Assembly: GCF_002813135.1 (NCBI RefSeq)
Contig: NZ_PHTY01000001.1
Coordinates: 1,545,501 to 1,609,500 of the forward strand
Direction: 5' to 3'
Source of the DNA: Ulvibacter sp. MAR_2010_11
GTDB taxonomy: Bacteria > Bacteroidota > Bacteroidia > Flavobacteriales > Flavobacteriaceae
Length of the DNA stretch: 64,000 nucleotides
This document shows positions 27,294 to 34,844 of the stretch, piece by piece. The notes beneath the pieces were generated by a model. That model did not search any database. It was not told where the DNA came from and saw nothing but the letters and a program-made list of their open reading frames with translations. The position numbers and the translations under genes are program-made. The first letter of the stretch is position 1; every line of letters starts with the position of its first letter.

Positions 27294-27731
27294 CTATTTT
27301 TTGTTTTTAGCAAATAGCAGTTTGTATAATTTATTTACAAGCATATTTCCCAAAGGAAAATAAAGGGCGAAGAAGAGTGCCATAGCAAGTGCAAACACAT
27401 GTGGTCCAAATGTCTTGTCTAAAAAATTATTTGGATAAATATAGGAAGTTCCCATGGTGTATCCCCCAAATTCCAATAAGGCCATTGCGACCAACCCATA
27501 GGCATATTGTGTAAAAAAGTCATATCCGCGTAGAAGTATTGATATTGGAACCATATAGAGTATATAGGTTGGAATTATTTGCCACCAATAGGTAAATTTT
27601 GCAATTTCTGTATAATGCCCAAAGGCATTCATAAGGATGCCCCATAGTAAATAGACCACTATATAAAGATAAACACGATTTCGTTCTATTGTCTTTAATT
27701 TTTGAAGAAGTACTTTTGCTGTCTTTTGCAT
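27294..27731 (-). CDS. Hypothetical membrane protein
   Basis: The 145-residue protein has four hydrophobic stretches (residues ~20-38, 50-66, 74-92, 108-130), a basic N-terminus (MQKTAKVLLQKLKTIERNR) and a basic C-terminus (KLLFAKNKK), giving an even number of spans with both ends in the cytosol. No family is recognised. It is monocistronic, between the small lipoprotein genes. The bidirectional terminator at 27817-27850 separates it from the next gene. Confidence 0.65.
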   Translation of the reverse strand: MQKTAKVLLQKLKTIERNRVYLYIVVYLLWGILMNAFGHYTEIAKFTYWWQIIPTYILYMVPISILLRGYDFFTQYAYGLVAMALLEFGGYTMGTSYIYPNNFLDKTFGPHVFALAMALFFALYFPLGNMLVNKLYKLLFAKNKK

Positions 27732-27816
27732 CGGGTTTGTTTATTGGAAGTAATCTTAAAAATACTGATATATCAATAAAGGTTGGCGACTACTTTCAAA
27801 TTAAAGAGTCATAAAA

Positions 27817-27850
27817 TAAAAAACCCGGCAAGGCCGGGTTTTTTATTTTT
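27817..27850 (-). terminator. Terminator downstream of the 83-residue acidic lipoprotein gene
   Basis: AAACCCGGC, loop AAG, GCCGGGTTT with A-tracts on one side and T-tracts on the other; it can work in either direction. It stops minus-strand transcription from the gene at 27866-28117. Confidence 0.85.
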
Positions 27851-27865
27851 CAAAGAGACCAACTT

Positions 27866-28117
27866 CTATTGGTCATCATTTTTGATTGCATCTTCTACGT
27901 CATTCGCAGCTTCGTTAACAGCATCACCTGTTTCTTCTGCCGCATTTTCAATAGCGTCACCCGCATCGTTCATCGCATCTTCTACGTCGTCTGCTGCGTC
28001 ATCCATTACTTCTTCCATGTCGTCGGCAACATCGTCCGCTTTTTTTTCGGTTTCTCTACAAGAATAAATAGAGAATACTAAGCTTAAGGCTGCAAAAGAT
28101 AAAAATAGTTTTTTCAT
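27866..28117 (-). CDS. Small acidic lipoprotein (Cys-Arg-Glu group), 83 residues
   Basis: Signal MKKLFLSFAALSLVFSIYSC, lipidated Cys20, mature start CRETEKKADDVADDM. The mature part is almost only Asp, Glu, Ala, Asn and Met/Val in a heptad-like rhythm (EDAMNDAGDAIENAAEE), suggesting an acidic amphipathic helix. It shares CRETEKKADDV with the gene at 29398-29598 nearly word for word and is a paralogue of it. It is divergent from the LexA-like regulator gene, with the operator region between them, so it may be under that regulator. The function is unknown. Confidence 0.8.
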   Translation of the reverse strand: MKKLFLSFAALSLVFSIYSCRETEKKADDVADDMEEVMDDAADDVEDAMNDAGDAIENAAEETGDAVNEAANDVEDAIKNDDQ

Positions 28118-28201
28118 TGTTGATTTAGATTAGTGATTAATAGACAATAAAAGTAGTTATTTTTTTTATAGATATACTTTTTTGTCAAAATTTTTAAAAA
28201 T

Positions 28202-28287
28202 GAATACGATTATTCCAATTTTCTAAAAGCTGAAATAGGAATAAGTCCAATATTTAATTGGATATATTCCAAAATTGAATATATTTG
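28202..28287 (+). promoter_or_regulatory. Operator and promoter of the LexA-like regulator
   Basis: A TTG (28258-28260), exactly 19 bases, and TATATTTG (28280-28287) form a consensus promoter. A 33-base dyad at 28238-28270 (GGAATA, AG, TCCAAT, ATTTA, ATTGGA, TA, TATTCC) covers the -33 box. GAATA/TATTC half-sites occur at 28202, 28211, 28239, 28265 and 28277; three of the extended forms are spaced exactly 27 bases (28211, 28238, 28265). This fits autorepression by the regulator. Confidence 0.7.
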
Positions 28288-28290
28288 AGT

Positions 28291-29061
28291 ATGGAAAAAG
28301 TAATCCCAATTGAAGCCAGTCGCTTTAAAAAGATTCGTGAAGAGTTACACCATACACAGCAATCCTTTGCCGAATTACTGGACATTGGCAGTACCACAGC
28401 CGATATAGAACGCGGAAAGACTAAAATAACAGGGAAAGTAGTAATGGATCTACTCCGCCTGTTTCAAATCAACCCGCTTTGGTTGTTTGGTGAAAGTTTT
28501 ACCAAACATGTAAACTTACTCGGTGGTGATGTTAGTCCGAAAGTTATTACAGTTGATAAAGAAGAGAATGAAACCATTTTATTGGTGAATCAGAAAGCTG
28601 CTGCAGGGTATCCGCAAAATATTCAGGATGTAAGTTGGTATGAAAAGCTTCCGGCATTTAACATCCCATTACCTCAGTATCGCAATGCCACTTATAGAGG
28701 GTTTCAAGTAGAAGGAGATAGTATGTTGCCCAACATACGTCCCAATGAGTGGGTGTTAGGAAAAGCAGTTCCAAGTATCACTGAGGCCAATGACAGCAAA
28801 ATATATATTGTAGTTTTAAAAGATTCGGTGCTTGTAAAAAAGCTACAAAAAGTAAGAAATAGCCTGGATAAGGTGCGTCTTATTTCACTTAATGAGGAAT
28901 ACTTGCCAATCGATGTTGAAGTAAGAGATATTCAAGAATTGTGGTTGGTTAACAGCAAATTGAGTTTTGGAATTGACGAGCCTAACGATAGCAGTTTATT
29001 GCGACAACTACAGCAATCCATGGAGGAGTTAAAAGGACAAATTAGTAATTTAAAGGCATAA
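28291..29061 (+). CDS. LexA-like transcriptional regulator: HTH plus S24 peptidase domain
   Basis: The 256-residue protein has an XRE-type helix-turn-helix (residues ~9-65), a linker with the dipeptide Ala105-Gly106 in QKAAAGYPQN, and an S24 domain: Ser144 in VEGDSMLPNI and Lys183 in VLVKKL, followed by VRLISLNEEYLPI. These are the cleavage site and the Ser/Lys pair seen in LexA, UmuD and CI-like repressors, so it may cleave itself on a signal. A C-terminal coiled coil (LLRQLQQSMEELKGQISNL) may add oligomerisation. The ATG is only 3 bases after the -7 box, so the mRNA may be leaderless. It could control the small lipoproteins on both sides. Confidence 0.88.
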   Translation: MEKVIPIEASRFKKIREELHHTQQSFAELLDIGSTTADIERGKTKITGKVVMDLLRLFQINPLWLFGESFTKHVNLLGGDVSPKVITVDKEENETILLVNQKAAAGYPQNIQDVSWYEKLPAFNIPLPQYRNATYRGFQVEGDSMLPNIRPNEWVLGKAVPSITEANDSKIYIVVLKDSVLVKKLQKVRNSLDKVRLISLNEEYLPIDVEVRDIQELWLVNSKLSFGIDEPNDSSLLRQLQQSMEELKGQISNLKA

Positions 29062-29062
29062 A

Positions 29063-29090
29063 AAAACGACTCGGTTAGGAGTCGTTTTCT
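29063..29090 (+). terminator. Terminator after the LexA-like regulator
   Basis: AAAACGACTC, 6-base loop, GAGTCGTTTT. It overlaps the end of the gene's transcript and can also stop the convergent lipoprotein operon. Confidence 0.88.
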
Positions 29091-29113
29091 ATGGTTAAAC
29101 TAATTACGATTTA

Positions 29114-29362
29114 TTAGTTATCGTCATTATCAGTTTTTACTTTCATTTTGGATTCGCCGTCCTCTTCTTTTATTTTCACGCTTTTATCGTCGGTTTCCAT
29201 CTTTATTTTGGTTTCGTCGCCATCTGTTTTCACTTTAATGTCGGCTCCATCTTCCTGCATTTCCTCAATAAGGGTTTCTTTTTCAGATTTTTGCTCTCTA
29301 CAGGAAGTAAATGAAGCGCCAATAAATAATGCTGTCAGGGTAATTAATGCTATTTTTTTCAT
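29114..29362 (-). CDS. Small charged lipoprotein (Cys-Arg-Glu group), 82 residues
   Basis: Signal MKKIALITLTALFIGASFTSC, then CREQKSEKETLIEEM and a mature part built from alternating Lys and Asp/Glu with short valine strands (DIKVKTDGDETKIKMETDD). The alternating pattern KIKMETDDKSVKIKEEDG suggests short beta strands rather than the helical pattern of its neighbours. It is the last gene of a three-gene minus-strand set (29834 to 29114), 35 bases after the previous one. Confidence 0.78.
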   Translation of the reverse strand: MKKIALITLTALFIGASFTSCREQKSEKETLIEEMQEDGADIKVKTDGDETKIKMETDDKSVKIKEEDGESKMKVKTDNDDN

Positions 29363-29397
29363 TGTTATAAGTTTTAATGGTTATGTATTATTTTATA

Positions 29398-29598
29398 TTA
29401 AGCGTCGTCCTCTCCGCCAAGGCCGGTGTTTTCTTGAACTTCATCTACACCTTCCTGAATAGTATTTTCAACCGGATCTGAAGCATCGTCATCCATCACA
29501 TCTTCAACATCATCTGCTTTTTTCTCGGTTTCTCTACAAGAAATAAACGTGGTTGCAAATATTGCTAGTACAAACAAACTTAAAATTAGCTTCTTCAT
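29398..29598 (-). CDS. Small acidic lipoprotein (Cys-Arg-Glu group), 66 residues
   Basis: Signal MKKLILSLFVLAIFATTFISC; mature start CRETEKKADDVEDVM, almost identical to the gene at 27866-28117 at that place. The rest is Asp/Glu/Asn/Gln-rich (DPVENTIQEGVDEVQEN) with a glycine-rich acidic end. It is the middle gene of the operon, 17 bases after the 29616-29834 gene. It is probably derived from the same ancestor by duplication. Confidence 0.78.
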   Translation of the reverse strand: MKKLILSLFVLAIFATTFISCRETEKKADDVEDVMDDDASDPVENTIQEGVDEVQENTGLGGEDDA

Positions 29599-29615
29599 AG
29601 GACTTTTTTTTTTGA

Positions 29616-29834
29616 TTAATCGTCGTTACCAATTTTATCGATTTCTTCATCAATTTCCTCGTTTATCTCCTTGTCTACTTCTTTTGCTGCTCTTTCCAGT
29701 ATTCCGGGATCTTCTTCTTTTACTTCTACCTTCACTTCACGGACCACTTCCTTGGTTTCGGTTTTGGTTTCTCTACAAGAAACTGTTATGAAAATTGCAA
29801 ATAATAGAACTGATATGGCAAATAATTTTCTCAT
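29616..29834 (-). CDS. Small charged lipoprotein (Cys-Arg-Glu group), 72 residues
   Basis: Signal MRKLFAISVLLFAIFITVSC; mature CRETKTETKEVVREVKVEV followed by a Glu/Lys/Ile helix (KEVDKEINEEIDEEIDKIGN) with a clear heptad-like repeat of Ile and Glu. It is the promoter-proximal gene of the lipoprotein operon; the promoter and dyad at 29857-29892 lie directly upstream. No enzymatic motif; a structural or binding role in the outer membrane or periplasm is likely but unproven. Confidence 0.78.
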   Translation of the reverse strand: MRKLFAISVLLFAIFITVSCRETKTETKEVVREVKVEVKEEDPGILERAAKEVDKEINEEIDEEIDKIGNDD

Positions 29835-29856
29835 ATTATTAGGTTTGTGTTAATTT

Positions 29857-29892
29857 ATTGTCCAAATCTAACTATTTTAACATTTGGACAAT
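29857..29892 (-). promoter_or_regulatory. Dyad-covered promoter of the small-lipoprotein operon
   Basis: Perfect 11-base arms ATTGTCCAAAT and ATTTGGACAAT with a 14-base spacer. On the minus strand, TTG (29889-29891), 18 bases and TAGATTTG (29863-29870) fit a Bacteroidota promoter. Each arm contains one of the two promoter boxes, so a dimeric protein bound here would block or contact both. The sequence differs from the GAATA/TATTC sites of the nearby regulator. Confidence 0.6.
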
Positions 29893-29937
29893 GGTAAAGT
29901 TTTATTAAAGTTTTTATGAAATACCTATTGTCGGTGC

Positions 29938-31191
29938 CTAAATAAGTCCGCCTGTATGTAGTTTCTGAATATATTCCATGGTTTTACGGGTAGCACCGGT
30001 ATTTTTATTTACAAAATGCTCACATATCATCCCGGTTTTACTTCGGAACGCCGAATCTTCCACAAGTTTAATGAGTATAGCAGTACATTCTGAAGCATTT
30101 TCAATGGAGAACAATCCTGCAAGTTGTTGTAGTCTTTCAGCCTCAGGAAAATTTTCGTAATGTTTTCCAATTACAATCGGAACCCCAAAGGTGGCCGGTT
30201 CCAAAATATTGTGTAAGCCGGTATTCCCCATCGCACCGCCAACATAAGCAATGTCTGCATAACTGTAAATTTTGGTAAGAAGGCCTATCGTGTCGATTAG
30301 CAAAACGCTATTGGACGATAGGTTTTGACCCTCCTTTTCTGAATACAAAACGCTTTTTTTGTCAATTTTTTTCCTGAATGCTTCTATTTTCAAAGGCTCG
30401 ATTTTGTGGGGAGCAATTATAAACTTTACCATTTCCGGAGCATTGTTTATGTATTCCAACAAGACAACTTCATCTTCGGGCCAGGTACTTCCGCATACGA
30501 TGCAAATTGAGTCTTGTTTAAAGTCGGCCACAAAAGCCAGCGTATTGTCCTGTTCAATTTGATGAGAAACTCGGTCGAACCTGGTATCGCCACTCACCGT
30601 GACATTGGTGATGTTTAAGTCTTGTAGCAAAGCTTCAGAAGTAGCATTCTGTACAAATATATGATTGAATGTATGTAGTGCCTTTCGCATAAAACCTCCA
30701 TGCGCTTTAAAAAAGAGTTGATCTTTTCGGAATACACCCGAAATAAGCAATGTAGGGATGTTGTTAGCCTTCAATTCTAATAAATAATTGGGCCAGAACT
30801 CATATTTTACAAACAGAGCCAGTGAAGGGTGCACCATTTTCACAAACTTCCTGGAATTAGCCTTAGTATCCATCGGTAAATACACAACCACATGGGCCAG
30901 TGGCGTGTTTTTCTTAATCTCATATCCTGAAGGGGAAAAAAAAGTAACTACAATTTTATGCTCTGGAAATTCTTTCTTCACTGCCTGAATAATGGGAACA
31001 CCTTGTTCAAATTCCCCCAAAGAGGCGCAATGAAACCAGATTGTTTTATCATTGGGTTGAATCGAATTTTTAAGTATTTCAAATACGCCTTTTCTGCCCT
31101 GTACAAAAAGTTTCAGTTTTTTGCTGAAATGTTGCGCAATCCGTAGATGGAAGTATGTTATATGGGTTAAAAAATTGTATAAAATTCGCAT
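29938..31191 (-). CDS. waaA: 3-deoxy-D-manno-octulosonic acid transferase
   Basis: WaaA (KdtA) adds Kdo to lipid IVA, an essential LPS step at the inner membrane. The 417-residue GT30 protein has WFHCASLGEFEQGVPI (the conserved Ser-X-Gly-Glu), a hydrophobic N-terminal segment acting as anchor, LFVKYEFWPNYL, VCGSTWPEDE in the donor domain and ADIAYVGGAMGNTGLHNILEPATFGVPIV. Length and order match the family. It is divergent from the DegT gene. No waaC-type genes are nearby. Confidence 0.95.
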   Translation of the reverse strand: MRILYNFLTHITYFHLRIAQHFSKKLKLFVQGRKGVFEILKNSIQPNDKTIWFHCASLGEFEQGVPIIQAVKKEFPEHKIVVTFFSPSGYEIKKNTPLAHVVVYLPMDTKANSRKFVKMVHPSLALFVKYEFWPNYLLELKANNIPTLLISGVFRKDQLFFKAHGGFMRKALHTFNHIFVQNATSEALLQDLNITNVTVSGDTRFDRVSHQIEQDNTLAFVADFKQDSICIVCGSTWPEDEVVLLEYINNAPEMVKFIIAPHKIEPLKIEAFRKKIDKKSVLYSEKEGQNLSSNSVLLIDTIGLLTKIYSYADIAYVGGAMGNTGLHNILEPATFGVPIVIGKHYENFPEAERLQQLAGLFSIENASECTAILIKLVEDSAFRSKTGMICEHFVNKNTGATRKTMEYIQKLHTGGLI

Positions 31192-31303
31192 GGATGAATT
31201 CTGAAGTGCTAAAATACGCTTCTTTGATTAATTACATTGCTTGCCGTTTTCAATTTTCGTAGTTTTACGGCAAGTTAGTACTAACTTTTCTTCAGTAGTA
31301 TAT

Positions 31304-32461
31304 ATGAAAAAAATTCAGATGGTTGACCTAAAAGGTCAGTATGAACACATTAAAGACAGAGTGAATTCTTCGGTAATCGAAGTAATCGAATCTACTGCCT
31401 TTATCAATGGCCCCGAAGTACATTCGTTTCAAAAAGAATTAGAGGAATATCTGGGTGTAAAACACGTGATTCCTTGCGCCAACGGCACCGATGCTTTGCA
31501 AATTGCCATGATGGGCTTAGGCCTAAAACCCGGAGATGAGGTAATAACGGCCGATTTCACCTTTGCGGCAACTGTTGAGGTAATCGCCTTGTTAGGACTT
31601 ACCCCGGTCCTGGTAGATGTAGATCCGGTTAATTTTAATATCGATATTGAAGCAATAAAAAGAGCAATTACCCCAAAAACCAGAGCGATAGTCCCTGTAC
31701 ACTTGTTTGGTCTTGTGGCTAATATGGATGCTATTATGGAAATTGCCGCGGAGCATCACTTGTATGTAATCGAAGACAATGCGCAGGCCATAGGTGCTAC
31801 CTATACAAGTAAAAACGGAACAAAACAGAAAGCAGGAGCGATAGGTCATGTGGCTTCCACTTCTTTTTTCCCTTCAAAAAACCTGGGTTGTTATGGTGAT
31901 GGCGGTGCTATTTTTACCAATGATGATGATTTGGCGCATATTATTCGAGGAATTGTAAATCACGGAATGTACATTCGATATCATCACGATGTTGTGGGAG
32001 TGAATTCCAGACTGGATTCCATTCAGGCGGCTGTGTTAAGAGCAAAGTTACCGCATTTAGACACTTATAATGCAGCTCGTAGAAAAGCAGCAAAGAAGTA
32101 TAGCGAAGCATTTGCAGGCGTTGAAAACATCATCTCACCTTCTTGCTTTTGTAGCACAGAAGATTTTGGCTGTGCGTCATGTGATTGCCATGTTTTTCAT
32201 CAATATACCCTTCGTATTTTAAACACAGATCGGGATGCTTTGGTGAAGCATTTAAACGAAAACGAGATTCCATGCGGAGTCTATTATCCAATACCATTGC
32301 ATCTGCAAAAGGCCTATTTGGATGAACGCTATAAAGAAGAGAATTTTAAGGTAACCAATCAATTGGTTAAAGAGGTTGTTTCATTGCCCATGCACACCGA
32401 ACTGGATGATGAACAAATAGATTTTATTACAAGTACTGTTATAAATTTTGTTACCAAATAA
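31304..32461 (+). CDS. DegT/DnrJ/EryC1/StrS-family aminotransferase
   Basis: These PLP enzymes aminate nucleotide-linked keto sugars for glycan synthesis. The 385-residue protein has PCANGTDALQIAM, VIEDNAQAIGATY, and the PLP Lys192 in TSFFPSKNLGCYGDGGAI. Unusually, residues 281-295 carry five Cys as C-x-C-x6-C-x2-C-x-C just before HVFHQYTLRI, which could bind metal. The ATG at 31304 is used; a reading from 31241 adds an unlikely 21-residue start. Its stop overlaps the galE ATG (TAATG), so the two are coupled. Confidence 0.93.
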   Translation: MKKIQMVDLKGQYEHIKDRVNSSVIEVIESTAFINGPEVHSFQKELEEYLGVKHVIPCANGTDALQIAMMGLGLKPGDEVITADFTFAATVEVIALLGLTPVLVDVDPVNFNIDIEAIKRAITPKTRAIVPVHLFGLVANMDAIMEIAAEHHLYVIEDNAQAIGATYTSKNGTKQKAGAIGHVASTSFFPSKNLGCYGDGGAIFTNDDDLAHIIRGIVNHGMYIRYHHDVVGVNSRLDSIQAAVLRAKLPHLDTYNAARRKAAKKYSEAFAGVENIISPSCFCSTEDFGCASCDCHVFHQYTLRILNTDRDALVKHLNENEIPCGVYYPIPLHLQKAYLDERYKEENFKVTNQLVKEVVSLPMHTELDDEQIDFITSTVINFVTK

Positions 32462-33489
32462 TGAAAAAAATACTGGTTACAGGAGGATTAGGATATATAG
32501 GATCGCATACCGCGGTCGAATTACTTCAGAAGGAATTTGAAGTAATTATAATAGATAATCTTTCAAATTCTACAATTAATGTCCTGGAAGGAATCACCAA
32601 TATCACAAAAAAACCTCCCACTTTCGAAAGGTTAGACTTAAGAGAAAAGGCACAAGTTGAAGATTTTTTCCTTCGGAATAAGGACATTTCGGGAATTATA
32701 CATTTTGCGGCAAGCAAGGCTGTTGGTGAAAGTGTTGAAAACCCGTTGTTGTACTACGAAAATAATGTAAATACCCTTATTTATCTCCTTCAGGAGTGCA
32801 AGGCGCATAGCATTCCTAATTTTATCTTTAGCTCCTCATGTACGGTATATGGAGAGCCAGATTCGCTTCCAATAACAGAAAATGCCCCGATAAAAGCAGC
32901 AATGTCTCCTTATGGAAATACAAAACAAATCAGTGAAGAAATTATAGCCGATTTGTGTGCTGTGCATCCCGAAATGAATGCTATCGCCCTTCGATATTTC
33001 AATCCGATAGGCGCACATCATTCCGCCGAAATAGGAGAACTTCCGCTTGGAGTACCACAGAATTTAGTGCCTTTTATTACACAGACTGCGGCCGGAATTC
33101 GCAAAGAACTATCGGTTTTCGGCAACGATTATCCCACCCCCGATGGCAGCTGTGTTCGCGATTATATTCATGTGGTGGATCTGGCAAAAGCACACGTGAT
33201 CGCCTTGCAACGCCTACTTTCCGGCAAAAATGAATCCAATTTGGAAATTTTCAATGTAGGAACCGGCAGAGGAAGCTCGGTGATGGAAGTAGTTCATGCT
33301 TTTGAAAAAGTGACAAAACAAAAATTGAATTATAAATTTGTGGGCAGACGTCCCGGTGATGTGGTTTCGGTATATGCAGATACTCAAAAAGCGAATGACG
33401 TTTTAGGCTGGAAAGCCGAAAAATCGATGGAAGATGCTTTGTCCTCGTCCTGGAAGTGGGAAAAAAAAATAAGAAACATAGAATCATGA
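32461..33489 (+). CDS. galE: UDP-glucose 4-epimerase
   Basis: GalE interconverts UDP-glucose and UDP-galactose. The 342-residue protein has the Rossmann motif GGLGYIGSHT at ~7-16, NLSNS near residue 36, SSSCTVYG, the catalytic Tyr-x-x-x-Lys in SPYGNTKQ, and RYFNPIGAHHSAEIGE. It fits bacterial GalE or a close UDP-HexNAc epimerase; the substrate cannot be fixed from sequence. It overlaps the upstream aminotransferase by one base and the amidohydrolase by four (ATGA), making a tight three-gene operon. Confidence 0.94.
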   Translation: MKKILVTGGLGYIGSHTAVELLQKEFEVIIIDNLSNSTINVLEGITNITKKPPTFERLDLREKAQVEDFFLRNKDISGIIHFAASKAVGESVENPLLYYENNVNTLIYLLQECKAHSIPNFIFSSSCTVYGEPDSLPITENAPIKAAMSPYGNTKQISEEIIADLCAVHPEMNAIALRYFNPIGAHHSAEIGELPLGVPQNLVPFITQTAAGIRKELSVFGNDYPTPDGSCVRDYIHVVDLAKAHVIALQRLLSGKNESNLEIFNVGTGRGSSVMEVVHAFEKVTKQKLNYKFVGRRPGDVVSVYADTQKANDVLGWKAEKSMEDALSSSWKWEKKIRNIES

Positions 33490-34760
33490 AAAAACTACTT
33501 ATTATTTTAGGTCTGTTAGTATGCTTCGGAAGCAATGCACAAGAGACTTTATTGCATTGCGGAAAGATAGTCGATACAAAAAACGGCAAAATACTTACGA
33601 ATAAGACCATTGTGGTTTCAGGCAAAAAGATAATCCGACTTGAAGACGGATTCACTACACCGAAAGAGGGTGACAAAGTAATAGATTTAAAAACCAAAAC
33701 AGTTTTACCGGGACTCATCGATATGCACGTTCACATTGAAGGAGAAACAAGCCCCACCAGATACCTGGAAACCTTTACACTAAATGAAGCCGATGTGGCT
33801 TACAATGCGGCCGAAATCGCAAACAGAACATTGTTGGCAGGTTTTACAACCGTTCGTGATATGGGTGGTAGTGGCGTAAATGTGGCTCTTCGCAATGCGA
33901 TTGCGAAAGGGAAAATCCCCGGACCTCGTGTTTTTGCCGCCGAAAAAGCAATAGGAACCACCGGGGGGCACGCCGACCCTACCAATGGATATCGTGCTAA
34001 TTTAATGGGAGATCCCGGACCTAAGGAGGGCGTAATTAATAGTATGGATGATGCCCGTAAGGCAGTAAGACAACGCTATAAAAATGGCGCCGATTGGATT
34101 AAAATAACTGCTACAGGAGGTGTATTAAGTGTAAGTAAGAATGGACAAAACCCTCAGTTTACACAGGAAGAGGTTAATGAAATTGTAAAAACTGCAAAAG
34201 AATACGGGATGAGTGTTGCAGCCCACGCACATGGAATTGAAGGCATGAAACGCGCCATCAAGGCCGGAGTCTTGACCATAGAACACGGTTCGTTGATGGA
34301 CAGGGAAACAGCTTTACTAATGAAACAATACGGAACGTATTTGGTGCCTACCATGTCTGCCGGAAGGTATGTGGCCGCAAAGGCAAAAGTACCCGGCTAT
34401 TACCCCGATATTATCATTCCGAAGATATTGGAAATCGACGCCAAGCTGCGGGAAACCTTTGCTATGGTCAATAAAGAAGGGGTGAATATCGCTTTTGGGA
34501 CAGATGCCGGAGTATTTCCTCACGGGGAGAATGCCAAGGAATTTGGGTATATGGTCGAATCGGGGATGACACCTATGTTTACCTTACAATCTGCAACCCT
34601 TACCAATGCAAAATTATTGGACATGGAAAATGAACTCGGACAGCTTGCTGTTGGATTTCTAGCCGATATTGTTGCGGTGGATGCAGATCCCACCCAGGAT
34701 ATCAAAACCATGGAAAATGTTGTCTTTGTAATGAAAGAAGGCGTCATTTATAAGAATTAA
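33486..34760 (+). CDS. Secreted amidohydrolase (imidazolonepropionase-like/Xaa-Pro dipeptidase group)
   Basis: The 424-residue protein has a signal peptide (MKKLLIILGLLVCFGSNAQ) and an amidohydrolase barrel: metal ligands in DMHVH, the bridging Lys in ADWIKITATGG, His in VAAHAHGIEGM and TIEHGSLMD, and Asp in AFGTDAGVFPHGEN. Such secreted enzymes are often called prolidase-like. The ATG at 33486 overlaps the galE stop by four bases. The 3' end contains the first of three phased TTAAC boxes (34757-34783). Confidence 0.92.
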   Translation: MKKLLIILGLLVCFGSNAQETLLHCGKIVDTKNGKILTNKTIVVSGKKIIRLEDGFTTPKEGDKVIDLKTKTVLPGLIDMHVHIEGETSPTRYLETFTLNEADVAYNAAEIANRTLLAGFTTVRDMGGSGVNVALRNAIAKGKIPGPRVFAAEKAIGTTGGHADPTNGYRANLMGDPGPKEGVINSMDDARKAVRQRYKNGADWIKITATGGVLSVSKNGQNPQFTQEEVNEIVKTAKEYGMSVAAHAHGIEGMKRAIKAGVLTIEHGSLMDRETALLMKQYGTYLVPTMSAGRYVAAKAKVPGYYPDIIIPKILEIDAKLRETFAMVNKEGVNIAFGTDAGVFPHGENAKEFGYMVESGMTPMFTLQSATLTNAKLLDMENELGQLAVGFLADIVAVDADPTQDIKTMENVVFVMKEGVIYKN

Positions 34761-34783
34761 CTACGCTTTAACGAAGGTTTAAC
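34757..34783. promoter_or_regulatory. Three TTAAC boxes at 11-base spacing
   Basis: TTAAC begins at 34757, 34768 and 34779, each exactly 11 bases apart, with the first overlapping the amidohydrolase stop codon. Repeats phased with the helix are typical of OmpR-type response-regulator sites. They lie upstream of the small basic protein gene at 34845. Confidence 0.45.
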
Positions 34784-34844
34784 GGCCTATTGTTGCTGCT
34801 CGCTAGTATTCGTTGTTCTTTTGCCGCAAATGAAAAACGGAGTT

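Noticed and set aside
27783-28067. Plus-strand Ser/Ala-rich open frame opposite the acidic lipoprotein gene
   Set aside because: It is the complement of Asp/Glu/Ala codons of the real lipoprotein and lacks a signal or family pattern.
31304-34760. Polysaccharide or natural-product cluster around DegT and galE
   Set aside because: Only one aminotransferase and one epimerase are present, with no glycosyltransferase, polymerase or flippase; the third gene is a secreted amidohydrolase.
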